Source of the DNA: Chitinophagaceae bacterium
GTDB lineage: Bacteria; Bacteroidota; Bacteroidia; Chitinophagales; Chitinophagaceae
Assembly (NCBI GenBank): GCA_023957575.1
Contig: JAMLGU010000012.1
Coordinates: 18,340 to 82,339, forward strand
Direction: 5' to 3'
DNA length: 64,000 nucleotides
A model generated the notes under the pieces. That model saw only the letters and a list, made by a program, of their open reading frames with translations, made no database searches and had not been told where the DNA came from. The position numbers and the translations under genes were made by a program. The stretch's first letter is position 1. Each line of letters opens with the position of its first letter. Shown piece after piece: positions 9,295 to 17,246 of the stretch.

Positions 9295-10954
9295 ACCTTA
9301 TCGATTTTTAAAGGGTCTTTTAAAAGTATTAGGAATAATTCTATTATTCTTTGGGGCGTTTTTTGGCTATTTAGTTTGGGTTTCCAATATAAAACCTCCT
9401 GTGATAAAAGATATGAGCGCCTTGCAATTAAAAGTTGATTCTACCGATAAAGGATTATATACCATTAATAATAATTGGTTCAGAAAAAGTAATTCAGGTC
9501 TTTATGAAATGTACACCGAAGGACAGCCTTTTGAAAGAGGTGTGATTGAAGGAAAATTATCCGAAGACTTAATTAAAAAGCAGGAAGATTATTTTGCTGC
9601 AGAAATATTTAAGATGATTCCTTCGCAGGTGTATCGCCATTTTCTCCGATATTTTATCGGATGGTTCAATCGTAATCTTCTGGATTATGTGCTTCCCGAA
9701 TTTAAAGAAGAAATATACGGCATTTCGCAATCCGCATCTGATGATTATGGTTACATTGGCACAAAATACCAGCGTATTTTGAATTATCATTCGGCGCATG
9801 ATATCGGTCATGTTTTGCAAAATTTGATGTTGGTAGGATGCACTTCTTTTGGCACCTGGGGGGCTGCATCACAAGACAGCACAATGATTATAGGTCGCAA
9901 TTTTGATTTTTATGTAGGAGATGATTTTGCAAAAAATAAAATCATTTCATTCAATCATCCTTCTTCCGGTTATCGGTTTATGAGTGTAACCTGGGGAGGT
10001 TTTACGGGTGTGGTAAGCGGAATGAACGAAAAGGGTTTGACGGTAACCATCAATGCTGCAAAAAGCGAAATGCCGAAAGGTGCAGCTACGCCGGTGTCCC
10101 TGGTAGCGCGTGAAATTGTTCAATATGCCGGAAATATTGATGAAGCAATCGCTATTGCCCGAAAAAGAAAAATGTTTGTAAGCGAATCCTTCCTCGTTGG
10201 TTCTGCTGCCGACAACAAGGCAGTATTGATTGAAAAAACGCCCGATTCACTGGCGATATATGACCCAAATGCCAATGAAATACTTTGTACCAATCATTTT
10301 CAAAGCAAAGCGCTGAAAAATACAGTTTCCAACCGGGAACAAATGGCTGAGAATGCCACTACCTATCGCTACAAAAGACTTAACCAGCTGATTGCGCAAA
10401 ATGGCAAAAACACGGTTCAGAAAACAATTAATATTTTACGTGATTTCAGAGGCATTGATAATAAGGATATTGGAATCGGAAACGAGAAAGCAGTCAATCA
10501 GTTCATCGCTCATCACTCCATCGTTTTTGAGCCGCAAAAATTGTTGGTATGGGTTTCTACCGCCCCTTGGCAAATGGGCGAATTTGTGTGTTATGATTTG
10601 AAGAAAGTATTTGCAATGAATGGAATGAAACAGAATCATGAAATTTATGAAGCTGCAAATTTCATAGCTGCTGACAGTTTTATTTATACTCAAAAATTTA
10701 CTGAATTTGAAAAATACCGGAGAAGCAAACAAATTGTAAAAGATGGAGGAGAAATAATCGCAGACAGTATTATTGCCGAAAACCCTTCATTGTATAATAG
10801 TTATATCATTGCCGGTGATTATTGTTTTAAAAATAAAGAGTACAAAAAAGCATTGCAGTACTACAAAAAAGCTTTAAATCTTGAAATAGCAAGCGCCGGA
10901 GAACGCAGGCATGTGATTGAAATGATACATGAGACTGAGAAGAAAATAAATTGA
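9287..10954 (+). CDS. C45-type Ntn-hydrolase / acyltransferase with N-terminal membrane anchor
   Basis: Residues about 8-30 form a membrane helix. The central part resembles the acyl-CoA:6-aminopenicillanate acyltransferase (peptidase C45) family: Cys185 in VGCTSFGTW is the likely autoprocessing nucleophile, followed by IIGRNFDFY and GFTGVVSGMNEKGLTV. The C-terminal 60 residues (YKKALQYYKKALNLE) look like one or two TPR helices. The family cleaves or forms amide bonds. It is the last gene of the operon and overlaps the oxidoreductase. The N-terminal extension before the Cys is unusually long, so maturation would release a large membrane-attached fragment. Substrate unknown. Confidence 0.82.
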   Translation: MRKPYRFLKGLLKVLGIILLFFGAFFGYLVWVSNIKPPVIKDMSALQLKVDSTDKGLYTINNNWFRKSNSGLYEMYTEGQPFERGVIEGKLSEDLIKKQEDYFAAEIFKMIPSQVYRHFLRYFIGWFNRNLLDYVLPEFKEEIYGISQSASDDYGYIGTKYQRILNYHSAHDIGHVLQNLMLVGCTSFGTWGAASQDSTMIIGRNFDFYVGDDFAKNKIISFNHPSSGYRFMSVTWGGFTGVVSGMNEKGLTVTINAAKSEMPKGAATPVSLVAREIVQYAGNIDEAIAIARKRKMFVSESFLVGSAADNKAVLIEKTPDSLAIYDPNANEILCTNHFQSKALKNTVSNREQMAENATTYRYKRLNQLIAQNGKNTVQKTINILRDFRGIDNKDIGIGNEKAVNQFIAHHSIVFEPQKLLVWVSTAPWQMGEFVCYDLKKVFAMNGMKQNHEIYEAANFIAADSFIYTQKFTEFEKYRRSKQIVKDGGEIIADSIIAENPSLYNSYIIAGDYCFKNKEYKKALQYYKKALNLEIASAGERRHVIEMIHETEKKIN

Positions 10955-11027
10955 TTTTGAAACGCCACGGTAAGAACGGATTAAGTTTGTTTATTGAAGA
11001 AATTACAAATTGGACACTTTATAATTT

Positions 11028-11035
11028 TATCTTAG
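11028..11035 (+). promoter_or_regulatory. Probable -7 element of the serine hydrolase gene
   Basis: TATCTTAG is one base off TAnnTTTG and lies 15 nt before the ATG at 11051. A TTGG lies upstream at 11010-11013. Confidence 0.4.
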
Positions 11036-11050
11036 CAAAAAAGTAAATTG

Positions 11051-12190
11051 ATGGTTAAAAAATTATTGCTTGCAATTATTGTTTTTCAGATTTCTGTATC
11101 TTCCTATTCTCAAGCTGATAAAGCAGCCAGCGATATTGAACAATTGATGCAGGAAACACCGGTAATGGGTTTGTCGGTTGCTGTGGTGAAAAATAATAAA
11201 CTGATCTATACCAAAGCTTATGGTCTGAAAGATGCAGAATTGAAAACGCCCTTATCCACAGTGGATATCTTTCGCATTGCTTCAATATCTAAATCTTTTT
11301 CGGCTACTTCCATTATGCAATTGGTTGAAAAGAAAAAATTATCTCTTGACGACGATGTGAGCGACCTGATTGGCTTTAAAGTCCGAAATCCTCAATATCC
11401 TGATGTGGTTATTACTTTGAAGATGATTTTATCTCATACTTCCAGTTTAAACGATAGTGAAGGTTATTTTTCCTTAGATGCCATTAACCCTTCTAAAAAT
11501 AATGACTGGCAAAAATGCTACAACAGTTATGAGCCGGGAAAAGGGTATCAATACTGTAACCTAAATTTTAACATGGCAGGAACGATTATTGAAAGGGTGT
11601 CGGGCGAACGGTTTGACCACTATGTACTCAATCATATTTTGAAACCATTAAAACTGTATGGTGGTTATAATGTAAATGAATTGAACCAAAATCTTTTTGC
11701 CAAAATTTATGAATTCAATATTGATTCTGCAAAATTCATTTATTCACCAGGCGCTTATGACCCCAGAAAAAAAGAAATTGAAAACTATGTGATGGGATAC
11801 AGCGCTCCTATTTTTTCGCCTACAGGCGGTATGAAAATTTCGGCTCCTGATTTGGCTCGTTACATGATGATGTATATAAATCATGGGAAGAAAAAAGGAA
11901 AAAAAGGGATTATTTCAGAAGCAAGCGCAAAGATTATGCAGACACCGGTGGCAGTCAAAGAGGGATATGGTTTGGCTTTGCTTAAGACAGATAAGCTCAT
12001 AAAGGGCGAAATAATGACCGGCCATACCGGTTCAGCTTATGGCTTGTTCAGCGCCATGTTTTTCAACCCTGAAAAGAAATTTGGTTTTGTAGTAATCAGT
12101 AATGGTTGCGACCCCAGATACAGTGATGATAATAACACTACAATCAATAAGGTTATTAATATCCTCTACCAGTCTTTTATTATGCATTAA
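11051..12190 (+). CDS. Secreted serine hydrolase, class C beta-lactamase fold
   Basis: A signal peptide (MVKKLLLAIIVFQISVSSYS) leads a 379-residue beta-lactamase-fold protein. The catalytic set is present: S78-I-S-K81 in RIASISKSFS, the Tyr-x-Asn equivalent YCN in YQYCNLNFN, and HTG in MTGHTGSAYG. Such proteins are penicillin-binding-like esterases, D-aminopeptidases or carboxypeptidases; true beta-lactamase activity cannot be predicted. The start is ATG 11051; a TTG one codon upstream is less likely given the promoter position. The 3' end overlaps the convergent barrel gene by 4 nt. Confidence 0.85.
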   Translation: MVKKLLLAIIVFQISVSSYSQADKAASDIEQLMQETPVMGLSVAVVKNNKLIYTKAYGLKDAELKTPLSTVDIFRIASISKSFSATSIMQLVEKKKLSLDDDVSDLIGFKVRNPQYPDVVITLKMILSHTSSLNDSEGYFSLDAINPSKNNDWQKCYNSYEPGKGYQYCNLNFNMAGTIIERVSGERFDHYVLNHILKPLKLYGGYNVNELNQNLFAKIYEFNIDSAKFIYSPGAYDPRKKEIENYVMGYSAPIFSPTGGMKISAPDLARYMMMYINHGKKKGKKGIISEASAKIMQTPVAVKEGYGLALLKTDKLIKGEIMTGHTGSAYGLFSAMFFNPEKKFGFVVISNGCDPRYSDDNNTTINKVINILYQSFIMH

Positions 12191-12759
12191 AAATTGAACT
12201 GAATACCGCCATTTGCCAGACCTTTATATCCAAAGCCTACTTCGGCAAAAACTTTTACATTGCCACCAAACTGCAAGCCGATAGGTGTTATCTGAAAATT
12301 GAAATGACCGTCTTTTTTTGTTTTTTCGCCCGAAGAAGGCGGCGGGTCAGTCGTATTGGTAAATGTATATCCTGCTCCTAAAAGCCCGTAAATATTAAAG
12401 TTTTCGCCTTTGTTATATTTTACTTTACCTTCTGCAGCAGCCGTAATCACAGTGGACTTACTGGTACTGATTTTACTTCCCGATTTGTTTTGTATGTCAC
12501 TTCTGATATTATCATAAACGACTGCAAAGCCCAGGCCTGCCCTGTTGCTTTCATTAAAATGATGATAGGACAATGCAATGGCTCCGGTAGATTTTACATT
12601 TGCTGATTTAGCATCAGTAAATCCAGCGGCTAATGCCGTAGCAAGTCCTGAAATTATTTGATCGGTTGTTCCATATCCATAACCAATCGAAATACTGTTA
12701 CGCTGGGCAAATGCAAAATTTGTCAATAAAAGAAAGATTAATAATAAGCGATTTTTCAT
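12187..12759 (-). CDS. Outer membrane beta-barrel protein
   Basis: The 190-residue protein has a signal peptide (cleavage near FAFAQ) and alternating-residue strands such as SIGYGYG, AIALSYHHF and GLGFAVVYD. It ends in GGIQFNF with a terminal Phe, as in BAM substrates. A central low-complexity loop holds TTDPPPSSGEKTKK. No specific ligand can be named. It is convergent with the serine hydrolase, and its promoter side faces the insertion sequence, whose left end begins about 50 nt upstream of the start codon. Confidence 0.75.
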   Translation of the reverse strand: MKNRLLLIFLLLTNFAFAQRNSISIGYGYGTTDQIISGLATALAAGFTDAKSANVKSTGAIALSYHHFNESNRAGLGFAVVYDNIRSDIQNKSGSKISTSKSTVITAAAEGKVKYNKGENFNIYGLLGAGYTFTNTTDPPPSSGEKTKKDGHFNFQITPIGLQFGGNVKVFAEVGFGYKGLANGGIQFNF

Positions 12760-12838
12760 ATTTAAACATTTTTGTGTTCAAATTTATTAATTATCAGTCA
12801 CTACCATCCGGAAGTTAAAAAAAGAAAATAGCCCATAT

Positions 12839-12846
12839 TATCTTTG
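12839..12846 (+). promoter_or_regulatory. -7 element inside the left end of the insertion sequence
   Basis: TATCTTTG is a perfect TAnnTTTG match. Transcription would begin near 12852, downstream of the GTG at 12849, which favours translation of the transposase from ATG 12870. Confidence 0.5.
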
Positions 12847-12869
12847 AGGTGACAAAATTTCATAAATAT

Positions 12870-14099
12870 ATGGGACTATTTACTCGTAATAAAAGTAACA
12901 AGAAGCCAATTATAAAACAAATTTTAGAGCTTATTCCTAATTCTATTTTGCAAAGCAGTATAGCTAAACATAAAAGTGATAAATTCTGTAGTAAATATAA
13001 GACTTACGATCAACTGGTCTCTCAAATGTTCGGACAGCTGAATAAATGCCTGACTTTAAGCGATATAAGTACCGCCATTGCTGTAAACACCACCTTTATT
13101 GGAGACTTAGGATTACAACAAAGCCCCGCCAGAAGTACGATGAGTGACGGCAATGCAAAACGAAGCTGGAAGGTATTTGAAACGATGTATTACAAATTGC
13201 TCTCTCATTATAGCAATCTGTTACTGAGACATGGTAAAGCAATGGATATAGAAGAGATAAAAGGTAAAGTGATTAAGATAATAGACAGCACCACTATCAG
13301 CTTATGTTTGAGCTTATTTGAATGGGCGAAGTTCCGGACAGCTAAAGGAGGCATAAAAATACATACCTGTTTGGATCATGCGCTTATGCTTCCTGATCTG
13401 GTAAATATAGGCGAAGCGGCTGTGCATGATAAACGCGGTCATCCGCAAACAGTATTTGCACCGGGAACTATTATTGTAGAAGATAAAGGCTATTTTGATT
13501 TCAGTTTAATGATGCAACGCATTAATGCTGATAACGTATTTGTAACCAGAATAAAAGACAATACAGTATATGAAAGCATTTGTGAAAAAGAATTACCGGT
13601 TGATAAAGACCAGCATATACTTAAGGATGAATTAATCCGGCTTACCGGCAAAAAGGCCATCGAAGTAGGCATTGACCAGGTAACGTTACGCCGGATAGTA
13701 GTGTATGATAGTGAAAAAGATGTTCAGTTAGAAATTATTACCCAGGAATTGAGATGGGCAGCATCTACCATTGCAGCCTTATACAAAGCCAGATGGGATG
13801 TTGAAATATTTTTTAAGCAACTAAAGCAAAATTTACTGGTAAAAACATTTACAGGCACAAGCGAAAACGCTGTAAAATCTCAGATTTATATAGCGCTCAT
13901 TACCTATCTTTTATTAGAATTGATAAAGCGCTGTATCGCAAAAGGCGCACAGGTATTTAGTAATCTGTGTGAAAAAATCCGTTTTTGCTTAACCTATTAC
14001 CACAGCCTTGATTATGTATGCAACCAAATAAAAGAAGGCGCAGTAAAAGCAAGAGGAAAACCAAATAAGCCAAATTGTCAGAAATCATTTAATTTTTAA
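12870..14099 (+). CDS. IS4-family transposase, DUF4372-like N-terminus
   Basis: The 409-residue protein has an N-terminal domain typical of IS4-type transposases (QMFGQLNKCLTLSDI, then QQSPARSTMSDGN) and a DDE catalytic core. IIDSTTISL gives the first Asp, IIVEDKGYFD the second, and YKARWDVEIFFKQLK is the Y-(2)-R-(3)-E-(6)-K signature carrying the Glu. No frameshift or stop is seen, so the element may be active. The frame opens at GTG 12849, but the promoter position makes ATG 12870 the better start. The product would cut and paste this element. Confidence 0.88.
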   Translation: MGLFTRNKSNKKPIIKQILELIPNSILQSSIAKHKSDKFCSKYKTYDQLVSQMFGQLNKCLTLSDISTAIAVNTTFIGDLGLQQSPARSTMSDGNAKRSWKVFETMYYKLLSHYSNLLLRHGKAMDIEEIKGKVIKIIDSTTISLCLSLFEWAKFRTAKGGIKIHTCLDHALMLPDLVNIGEAAVHDKRGHPQTVFAPGTIIVEDKGYFDFSLMMQRINADNVFVTRIKDNTVYESICEKELPVDKDQHILKDELIRLTGKKAIEVGIDQVTLRRIVVYDSEKDVQLEIITQELRWAASTIAALYKARWDVEIFFKQLKQNLLVKTFTGTSENAVKSQIYIALITYLLLELIKRCIAKGAQVFSNLCEKIRFCLTYYHSLDYVCNQIKEGAVKARGKPNKPNCQKSFNF

Positions 14100-14105
14100 T
14101 AACGG

Positions 14106-14437
14106 ACTTTTATTCCGAGAAATCAGTTTACAAATACAGTAAAATCAATACTTTCGTTGGGTCAAATCATCCTTTTTTGAAAAAGTTCGGATCGTAGTGA
14201 TTATCAGTATAAGTTGTTATGGAATACCGCAAAATAGGGATGGATGTTATTGATTTTAATGGTAACAAATTATTCAACAATGAAGAGTAAAATTGGATAA
14301 AGCCCCCAAAAACAGCCTGTAAAACCCGAAAAATGAAAATTATTTACTTTCAGCAAATAATTCCGGGCAAAATTCATTTTACTTTAAAAATAAAGTGCGA
14401 TAATTGCTAAGATTATTAACCATAATTATTATACTTT
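14106..14437. other. Gene-free stretch between the insertion sequence and a barrel gene
   Basis: About 330 bp with no open frame of note on either strand and no clear hairpin or promoter consensus. The last 60 bases are very AT-rich and should hold the promoter of the gene at 14438. Nothing else is supported. Confidence 0.5.
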
Positions 14438-15154
14438 ATGAAAAAGAAAGGATTAATGTTGCATATCATGCTGCTTATTTTAATGTTATGTACATCTGTC
14501 GCCATAATGGCACAACCAAAATTTGGTATCAAAGCAGGTGTTAATTATTCTAATGTCAATTTAATTGATAAAGATGGATTCGCTGTTTTTACCTATCCTA
14601 ATCTTGGTTACCACGGAGGTATTTTTGCAGACTTCCCAATTTCGAAACACTTTTTTTTCCAGCCTTCCATTTTGTTAAGTCAAAAAGGGTATAATGAAGA
14701 CAGAAAAGTTAACATAGCCGGCGATACTTTATACATTACTGCCACCTACACTCCAAAACCAATTTATCTGGAAGTACCTGTTAATTTCTTTTACAAATAT
14801 CAATTTAAAAAAATGTCTCTCTTTGCAGGGGGAGGAGGTTACTTCACTTATGGCCTTAATGGAAAGTTCAATTATAAGGCTCCTCCCGGGTATGAGAGTT
14901 TTGTAGTCTCTTCGGGAAAAATACAATTTGTTGACGATTTTGGATTGGCCAAAACCGGAGCGGTAACTTTTCAAAGACATATTGATTTGGGGGTGGGCGG
15001 TAAGGTAGGCCTCGGCTTCGGAAAACATTTTTCATTTACTGCCGGTGGGCAACTTGGATTACTTAACCTATATCCATTTGCCAATGGATTACGACCTGTA
15101 AAGGCAGTAATCAGTAATTATGAAGGTAATGCCTCCATTGGTTATACATTTTAA
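14438..15154 (+). CDS. PorT-family outer membrane beta-barrel protein
   Basis: The 238-residue product has a long signal peptide (cleavage near IMAQP), then PKFGIKAGVNYSNV, the first strand typical of PorT-like barrels in Bacteroidota. Regular strand patterns follow, including SILLSQKGYNEDRK and EVPVNFFYKYQF. It ends in GNASIGYTF with a terminal Phe. Such proteins are common and mostly uncharacterised; the PorT name does not prove a role in type IX secretion. It lies directly upstream of the methionine regulatory region but has no visible link to it. Confidence 0.8.
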   Translation: MKKKGLMLHIMLLILMLCTSVAIMAQPKFGIKAGVNYSNVNLIDKDGFAVFTYPNLGYHGGIFADFPISKHFFFQPSILLSQKGYNEDRKVNIAGDTLYITATYTPKPIYLEVPVNFFYKYQFKKMSLFAGGGGYFTYGLNGKFNYKAPPGYESFVVSSGKIQFVDDFGLAKTGAVTFQRHIDLGVGGKVGLGFGKHFSFTAGGQLGLLNLYPFANGLRPVKAVISNYEGNASIGYTF

Positions 15155-15191
15155 TTTTTTAAAAAAAAATTCGTTATTTTAATTTTTATAT

Positions 15192-15199
15192 TATATTTG
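15192..15199 (+). promoter_or_regulatory. -7 element of the SAM riboswitch transcript
   Basis: TATATTTG matches TAnnTTTG exactly. A TTCG about 18 nt upstream could act as the -33 box. The transcript would start about 12 nt before the riboswitch P1 stem. Confidence 0.6.
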
Positions 15200-15217
15200 C
15201 AACCAGTTCTTTAAAAA

Positions 15218-15318
15218 TTCTTATCAAGAAAGGCAGAGGGTATGGCCCTGTGAAGCCTTGGCAACCTGCGCATGCAAGGTGCCAATTCCAGCCACAAAAT
15301 TTTGTGGAGAGATAAGTC
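15218..15318 (+). promoter_or_regulatory. SAM-I (S-box) riboswitch
   Basis: CTTATC at 15220-15225 pairs with GATAAG at 15311-15316 to form P1. Between them lie the S-box signatures CAAGAAAGGCAGAGGG, GAAGCCTTGGCAACC and the P4-type hairpin CCACAAAATTTTGTGG followed by GAGA. These are the diagnostic features of SAM-I aptamers, which bind S-adenosylmethionine and switch off sulfur and methionine genes. A strong terminator follows at 15353, so high SAM should stop transcription before metY. Confidence 0.92.
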
Positions 15319-15352
15319 AGGTAGTTATGGATTAATAAATATTTTATACTTC

Positions 15353-15384
15353 AAGCTCATCTGGTTTATCAGATGGGCTTTTTT
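15353..15384 (+). terminator. Riboswitch expression-platform terminator
   Basis: AAGCTCATCTG pairs with CAGATGGGCTT (eleven pairs, one G-U) around GTTTAT and is followed by a run of T. It is the only terminator between the aptamer and metY and is the likely output of the riboswitch. Confidence 0.85.
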
Positions 15385-15483
15385 AATGCCTCTCCGTTTC
15401 TTGTTAGATTTTTTTGTAAAATATTTTTTCTATATGTTTTACTGATATATTAAGTATTGCTTTAGAAAAAAGGTTAAAAAAAT

Positions 15484-15514
15484 TTTGTCATGAAATCAAA
15501 GAATATTATTTTAG
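15484..15514 (+). promoter_or_regulatory. Second promoter, downstream of the riboswitch terminator
   Basis: TTTG at 15484-15487 and TATTTTAG at 15507-15514 are separated by 19 nt, the usual Bacteroidota spacing. The -7 box is one base off consensus. Transcription would start near 15520, leaving the leader ORF at 15523 with almost no untranslated leader. Confidence 0.5.
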
Positions 15515-15522
15515 CAAAACAA

Positions 15523-15600
15523 ATGACACAAAACAATTTTCATATCAATTCTGTTTGCATTGCAATGGTAATGTGTTGCTGTATGTGTTGTATGCCGTAG
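15523..15600 (+). CDS. Cys/Met-rich leader peptide upstream of metY
   Basis: ATG at 15523 opens a 25-codon frame beginning MTQNNFHINSV and ending AMVMCCCMCCMP, with the stop at 15598. Six Cys and four internal Met codons are packed into its second half. Two hairpins follow: TATGCCG/CGGGCATA, whose loop is the TAG stop codon, and GAGAGG/CCTCTC at 15620-15636. This looks like an attenuator peptide whose translation stalls when charged tRNA-Cys or tRNA-Met is scarce. It precedes metY, a sulfur assimilation gene. An in-frame ATG at 15490 lies within the predicted promoter and is less likely. The function is inferred only from composition and position. Confidence 0.6.
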   Translation: MTQNNFHINSVCIAMVMCCCMCCMP

Positions 15601-15636
15601 CGGGCATAATATTTTTTAAGAGAGGTACTTCCTCTC
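15591..15636 (+). promoter_or_regulatory. Two hairpins after the Cys/Met leader ORF
   Basis: TATGCCG (15591-15597) pairs with CGGGCATA (15601-15608), with one bulged G and the TAG stop codon in the loop. GAGAGG (15620-15625) pairs perfectly with CCTCTC (15631-15636). Neither has a downstream T-run, so they may act by pausing, RNA stability or translation coupling rather than intrinsic termination. Confidence 0.45.
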
Positions 15637-15773
15637 CATCTCCAATAATTCTTACTACATAGTGCCTTAGTTCAACAGGCAAAATATGCACTAATATAGC
15701 GCATCGCAGTTTGCAATATAAAATTCTTATAATAAACAAAACAAACAACAATAACAACAAAAATTTAATTATC

Positions 15774-17081
15774 ATGAGTTTACATTTCGATACATTACAA
15801 GTACATGCCGGACAACAAGTTGATCCTACCACCGGAAGCCGTGCGGTTCCTTTGTACCAGACCACTTCTTTTCAGTTTAAAGATGCTGACCACGCTGCCA
15901 ATCTTTTTGGTCTTCGTGAGTTTGGAAATATTTATACAAGAATAATGAATCCAACCACCGATGTTTTTGAACAAAGAGTAGCAGCATTGGAAGGTGGTGT
16001 TGCTGCATTGGCAACTTCTTCAGGACAGGCAGCACAATTTTTGACCATTACCAATATTTTACAAGCCGGTGAAAATTTTGTTACTTCTTCTTATCTGTAC
16101 GGAGGTACTTTTAATCAATTTAAGGTTTCTTTTAAAAGATTAGGAATTGAAGCAAGATTTGCTGATCTGGATAATCCTGATAGTTTCAGACAATACATTG
16201 ATGATAAAACCAAAGCGATTTATATAGAGACCATTGGTAATCCAAAACTGAGTATTCCAGACTTTGAAAAATTTGCAGCTTTGGCAAAAGAATATGACTT
16301 ACCGCTGATTGTTGATAATACATTTGCTGCTGCCGGCTATCTTTTCAGGCCGTTGGAACATGGCGCCAACATTGTGGTAGAAGCGGCTACCAAGTGGATT
16401 GGCGGGCACGGAACCAGCATCGGTGGTGTAATAGTGGACGGCGGAAATTACAACTGGGGCAATGGTAAATTTCCTCAGTTTTCAGAACCATCAGAAGGTT
16501 ATCACGGTTTGAACTTCTGGGAAGTATTTGGTGAAGGGAATCCCCTTGGTTTGCCAAATATAGCATTTGCCATCCGTGCAAGAGTGGAGGGGCTTCGTGA
16601 TTTTGGTCCCTGTCAGAGTCCTTTCAATGCCTGGTTGTTGATTCAGGGATTGGAAACCCTTTCTCTACGTGTTCAACGCACTGTTGATAATGCGCTTGCA
16701 TTAGCAAAGTGGTTGGAGCAACATGAAAGTGTAGAGTTTGTGTGGTATCCGGGTCTTGAAAGCAATGAATATCATCAGTTAGCCAAAAAATATCTGAAAA
16801 ATGGTTTTGGCGGTGTATTGCAGTTTGGCATCAAAGGAGGATTAGAGTCGGGTAGAAAATTTATTAACTCTTTGAAATTAGTGAGCCATCTGGCAAATGT
16901 GGGAGATACAAAAACTTTAGCAATTCATCCGGCATCCACCACACACGAACAACTTTCGGAAAGTGAAAGAGAGAATGCGGGTGTTTTGCCAAACTTAGTT
17001 CGCATCAGTTTGGGTATTGAACACATCGAAGATATCAAGGCCGATTTTGAACAGGCTTTCAAACAGGCATTGGAAAGTTAA
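15774..17081 (+). CDS. metY: O-acetylhomoserine sulfhydrylase / aminocarboxypropyltransferase
   Basis: This PLP enzyme makes homocysteine from O-acetylhomoserine and sulfide. The 435-residue protein has the Cys/Met-metabolism fold: an N-terminal LHFDTLQVHAGQQVD, YTRIMNPTTDVFEQR, ATSSGQAAQ, DNTFAAAGY and the PLP lysine K207 in AATKWIGGHGTSIGG. The C-terminal TTHEQLSESE is typical of the MetY branch. ATG 15774 (MSLHFDTL) is the right start; the frame also extends upstream to a TTG in the leader. Upstream sit the SAM-I riboswitch and the Cys/Met leader ORF. metX follows 165 nt downstream and supplies its substrate. Confidence 0.95.
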   Translation: MSLHFDTLQVHAGQQVDPTTGSRAVPLYQTTSFQFKDADHAANLFGLREFGNIYTRIMNPTTDVFEQRVAALEGGVAALATSSGQAAQFLTITNILQAGENFVTSSYLYGGTFNQFKVSFKRLGIEARFADLDNPDSFRQYIDDKTKAIYIETIGNPKLSIPDFEKFAALAKEYDLPLIVDNTFAAAGYLFRPLEHGANIVVEAATKWIGGHGTSIGGVIVDGGNYNWGNGKFPQFSEPSEGYHGLNFWEVFGEGNPLGLPNIAFAIRARVEGLRDFGPCQSPFNAWLLIQGLETLSLRVQRTVDNALALAKWLEQHESVEFVWYPGLESNEYHQLAKKYLKNGFGGVLQFGIKGGLESGRKFINSLKLVSHLANVGDTKTLAIHPASTTHEQLSESERENAGVLPNLVRISLGIEHIEDIKADFEQAFKQALES

Positions 17082-17146
17082 GAACAATCTGAGAATCAGA
17101 ACAGAATTGTATTATTAAACGTTTATTGTTAAATATGAATGTTTCA

Positions 17147-17184
17147 GGCTATTGACCAGTGGGTTTCACCATTGGTCTTTGGCC
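17147..17184 (+). promoter_or_regulatory. Intergenic hairpin between metY and metX
   Basis: GACCAGTGG (17154-17162) pairs with CCATTGGTC (17169-17177) around GTTTCA. The stem may extend across an internal loop through GGCT and GGCC. No T-run follows, so it may be an RNA stability or processing element rather than a terminator. Confidence 0.45.
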
Positions 17185-17246
17185 TATATAAACGATACTG
17201 GTAGGGTTAGATTTTTTTATCTTAAAGAAAAATAGTTTAATAAAAA

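Larger units (their letters stand above)
12808..14105 (+). mobile_element. IS4-family insertion sequence
   Basis: A complete transposase gene lies between short imperfect inverted ends: CCG..TTAAAAA near 12808 and its reverse complement near 14105. The ends match only partly, and I could not identify a target-site duplication, so the borders are approximate by several bases. It is the only recognisable insertion sequence in the window. Confidence 0.55.

Noticed and set aside
11051..12190. Calling the serine hydrolase an antibiotic-resistance beta-lactamase
   Set aside because: The SxxK, YxN and HTG motifs are shared by many esterases and peptidases of the same fold, and nothing here indicates activity on beta-lactams.
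15490..15522. Longer version of the Cys/Met leader ORF from ATG 15490
   Set aside because: This ATG lies between the predicted -33 and -7 boxes and would not be on the transcript from that promoter. It stays possible only on riboswitch read-through RNA.
15545..15865. Minus-strand frame of 106 codons across the metY leader
   Set aside because: It is antisense to the leader ORF and the metY start, with no promoter and composition typical of a shadow frame.
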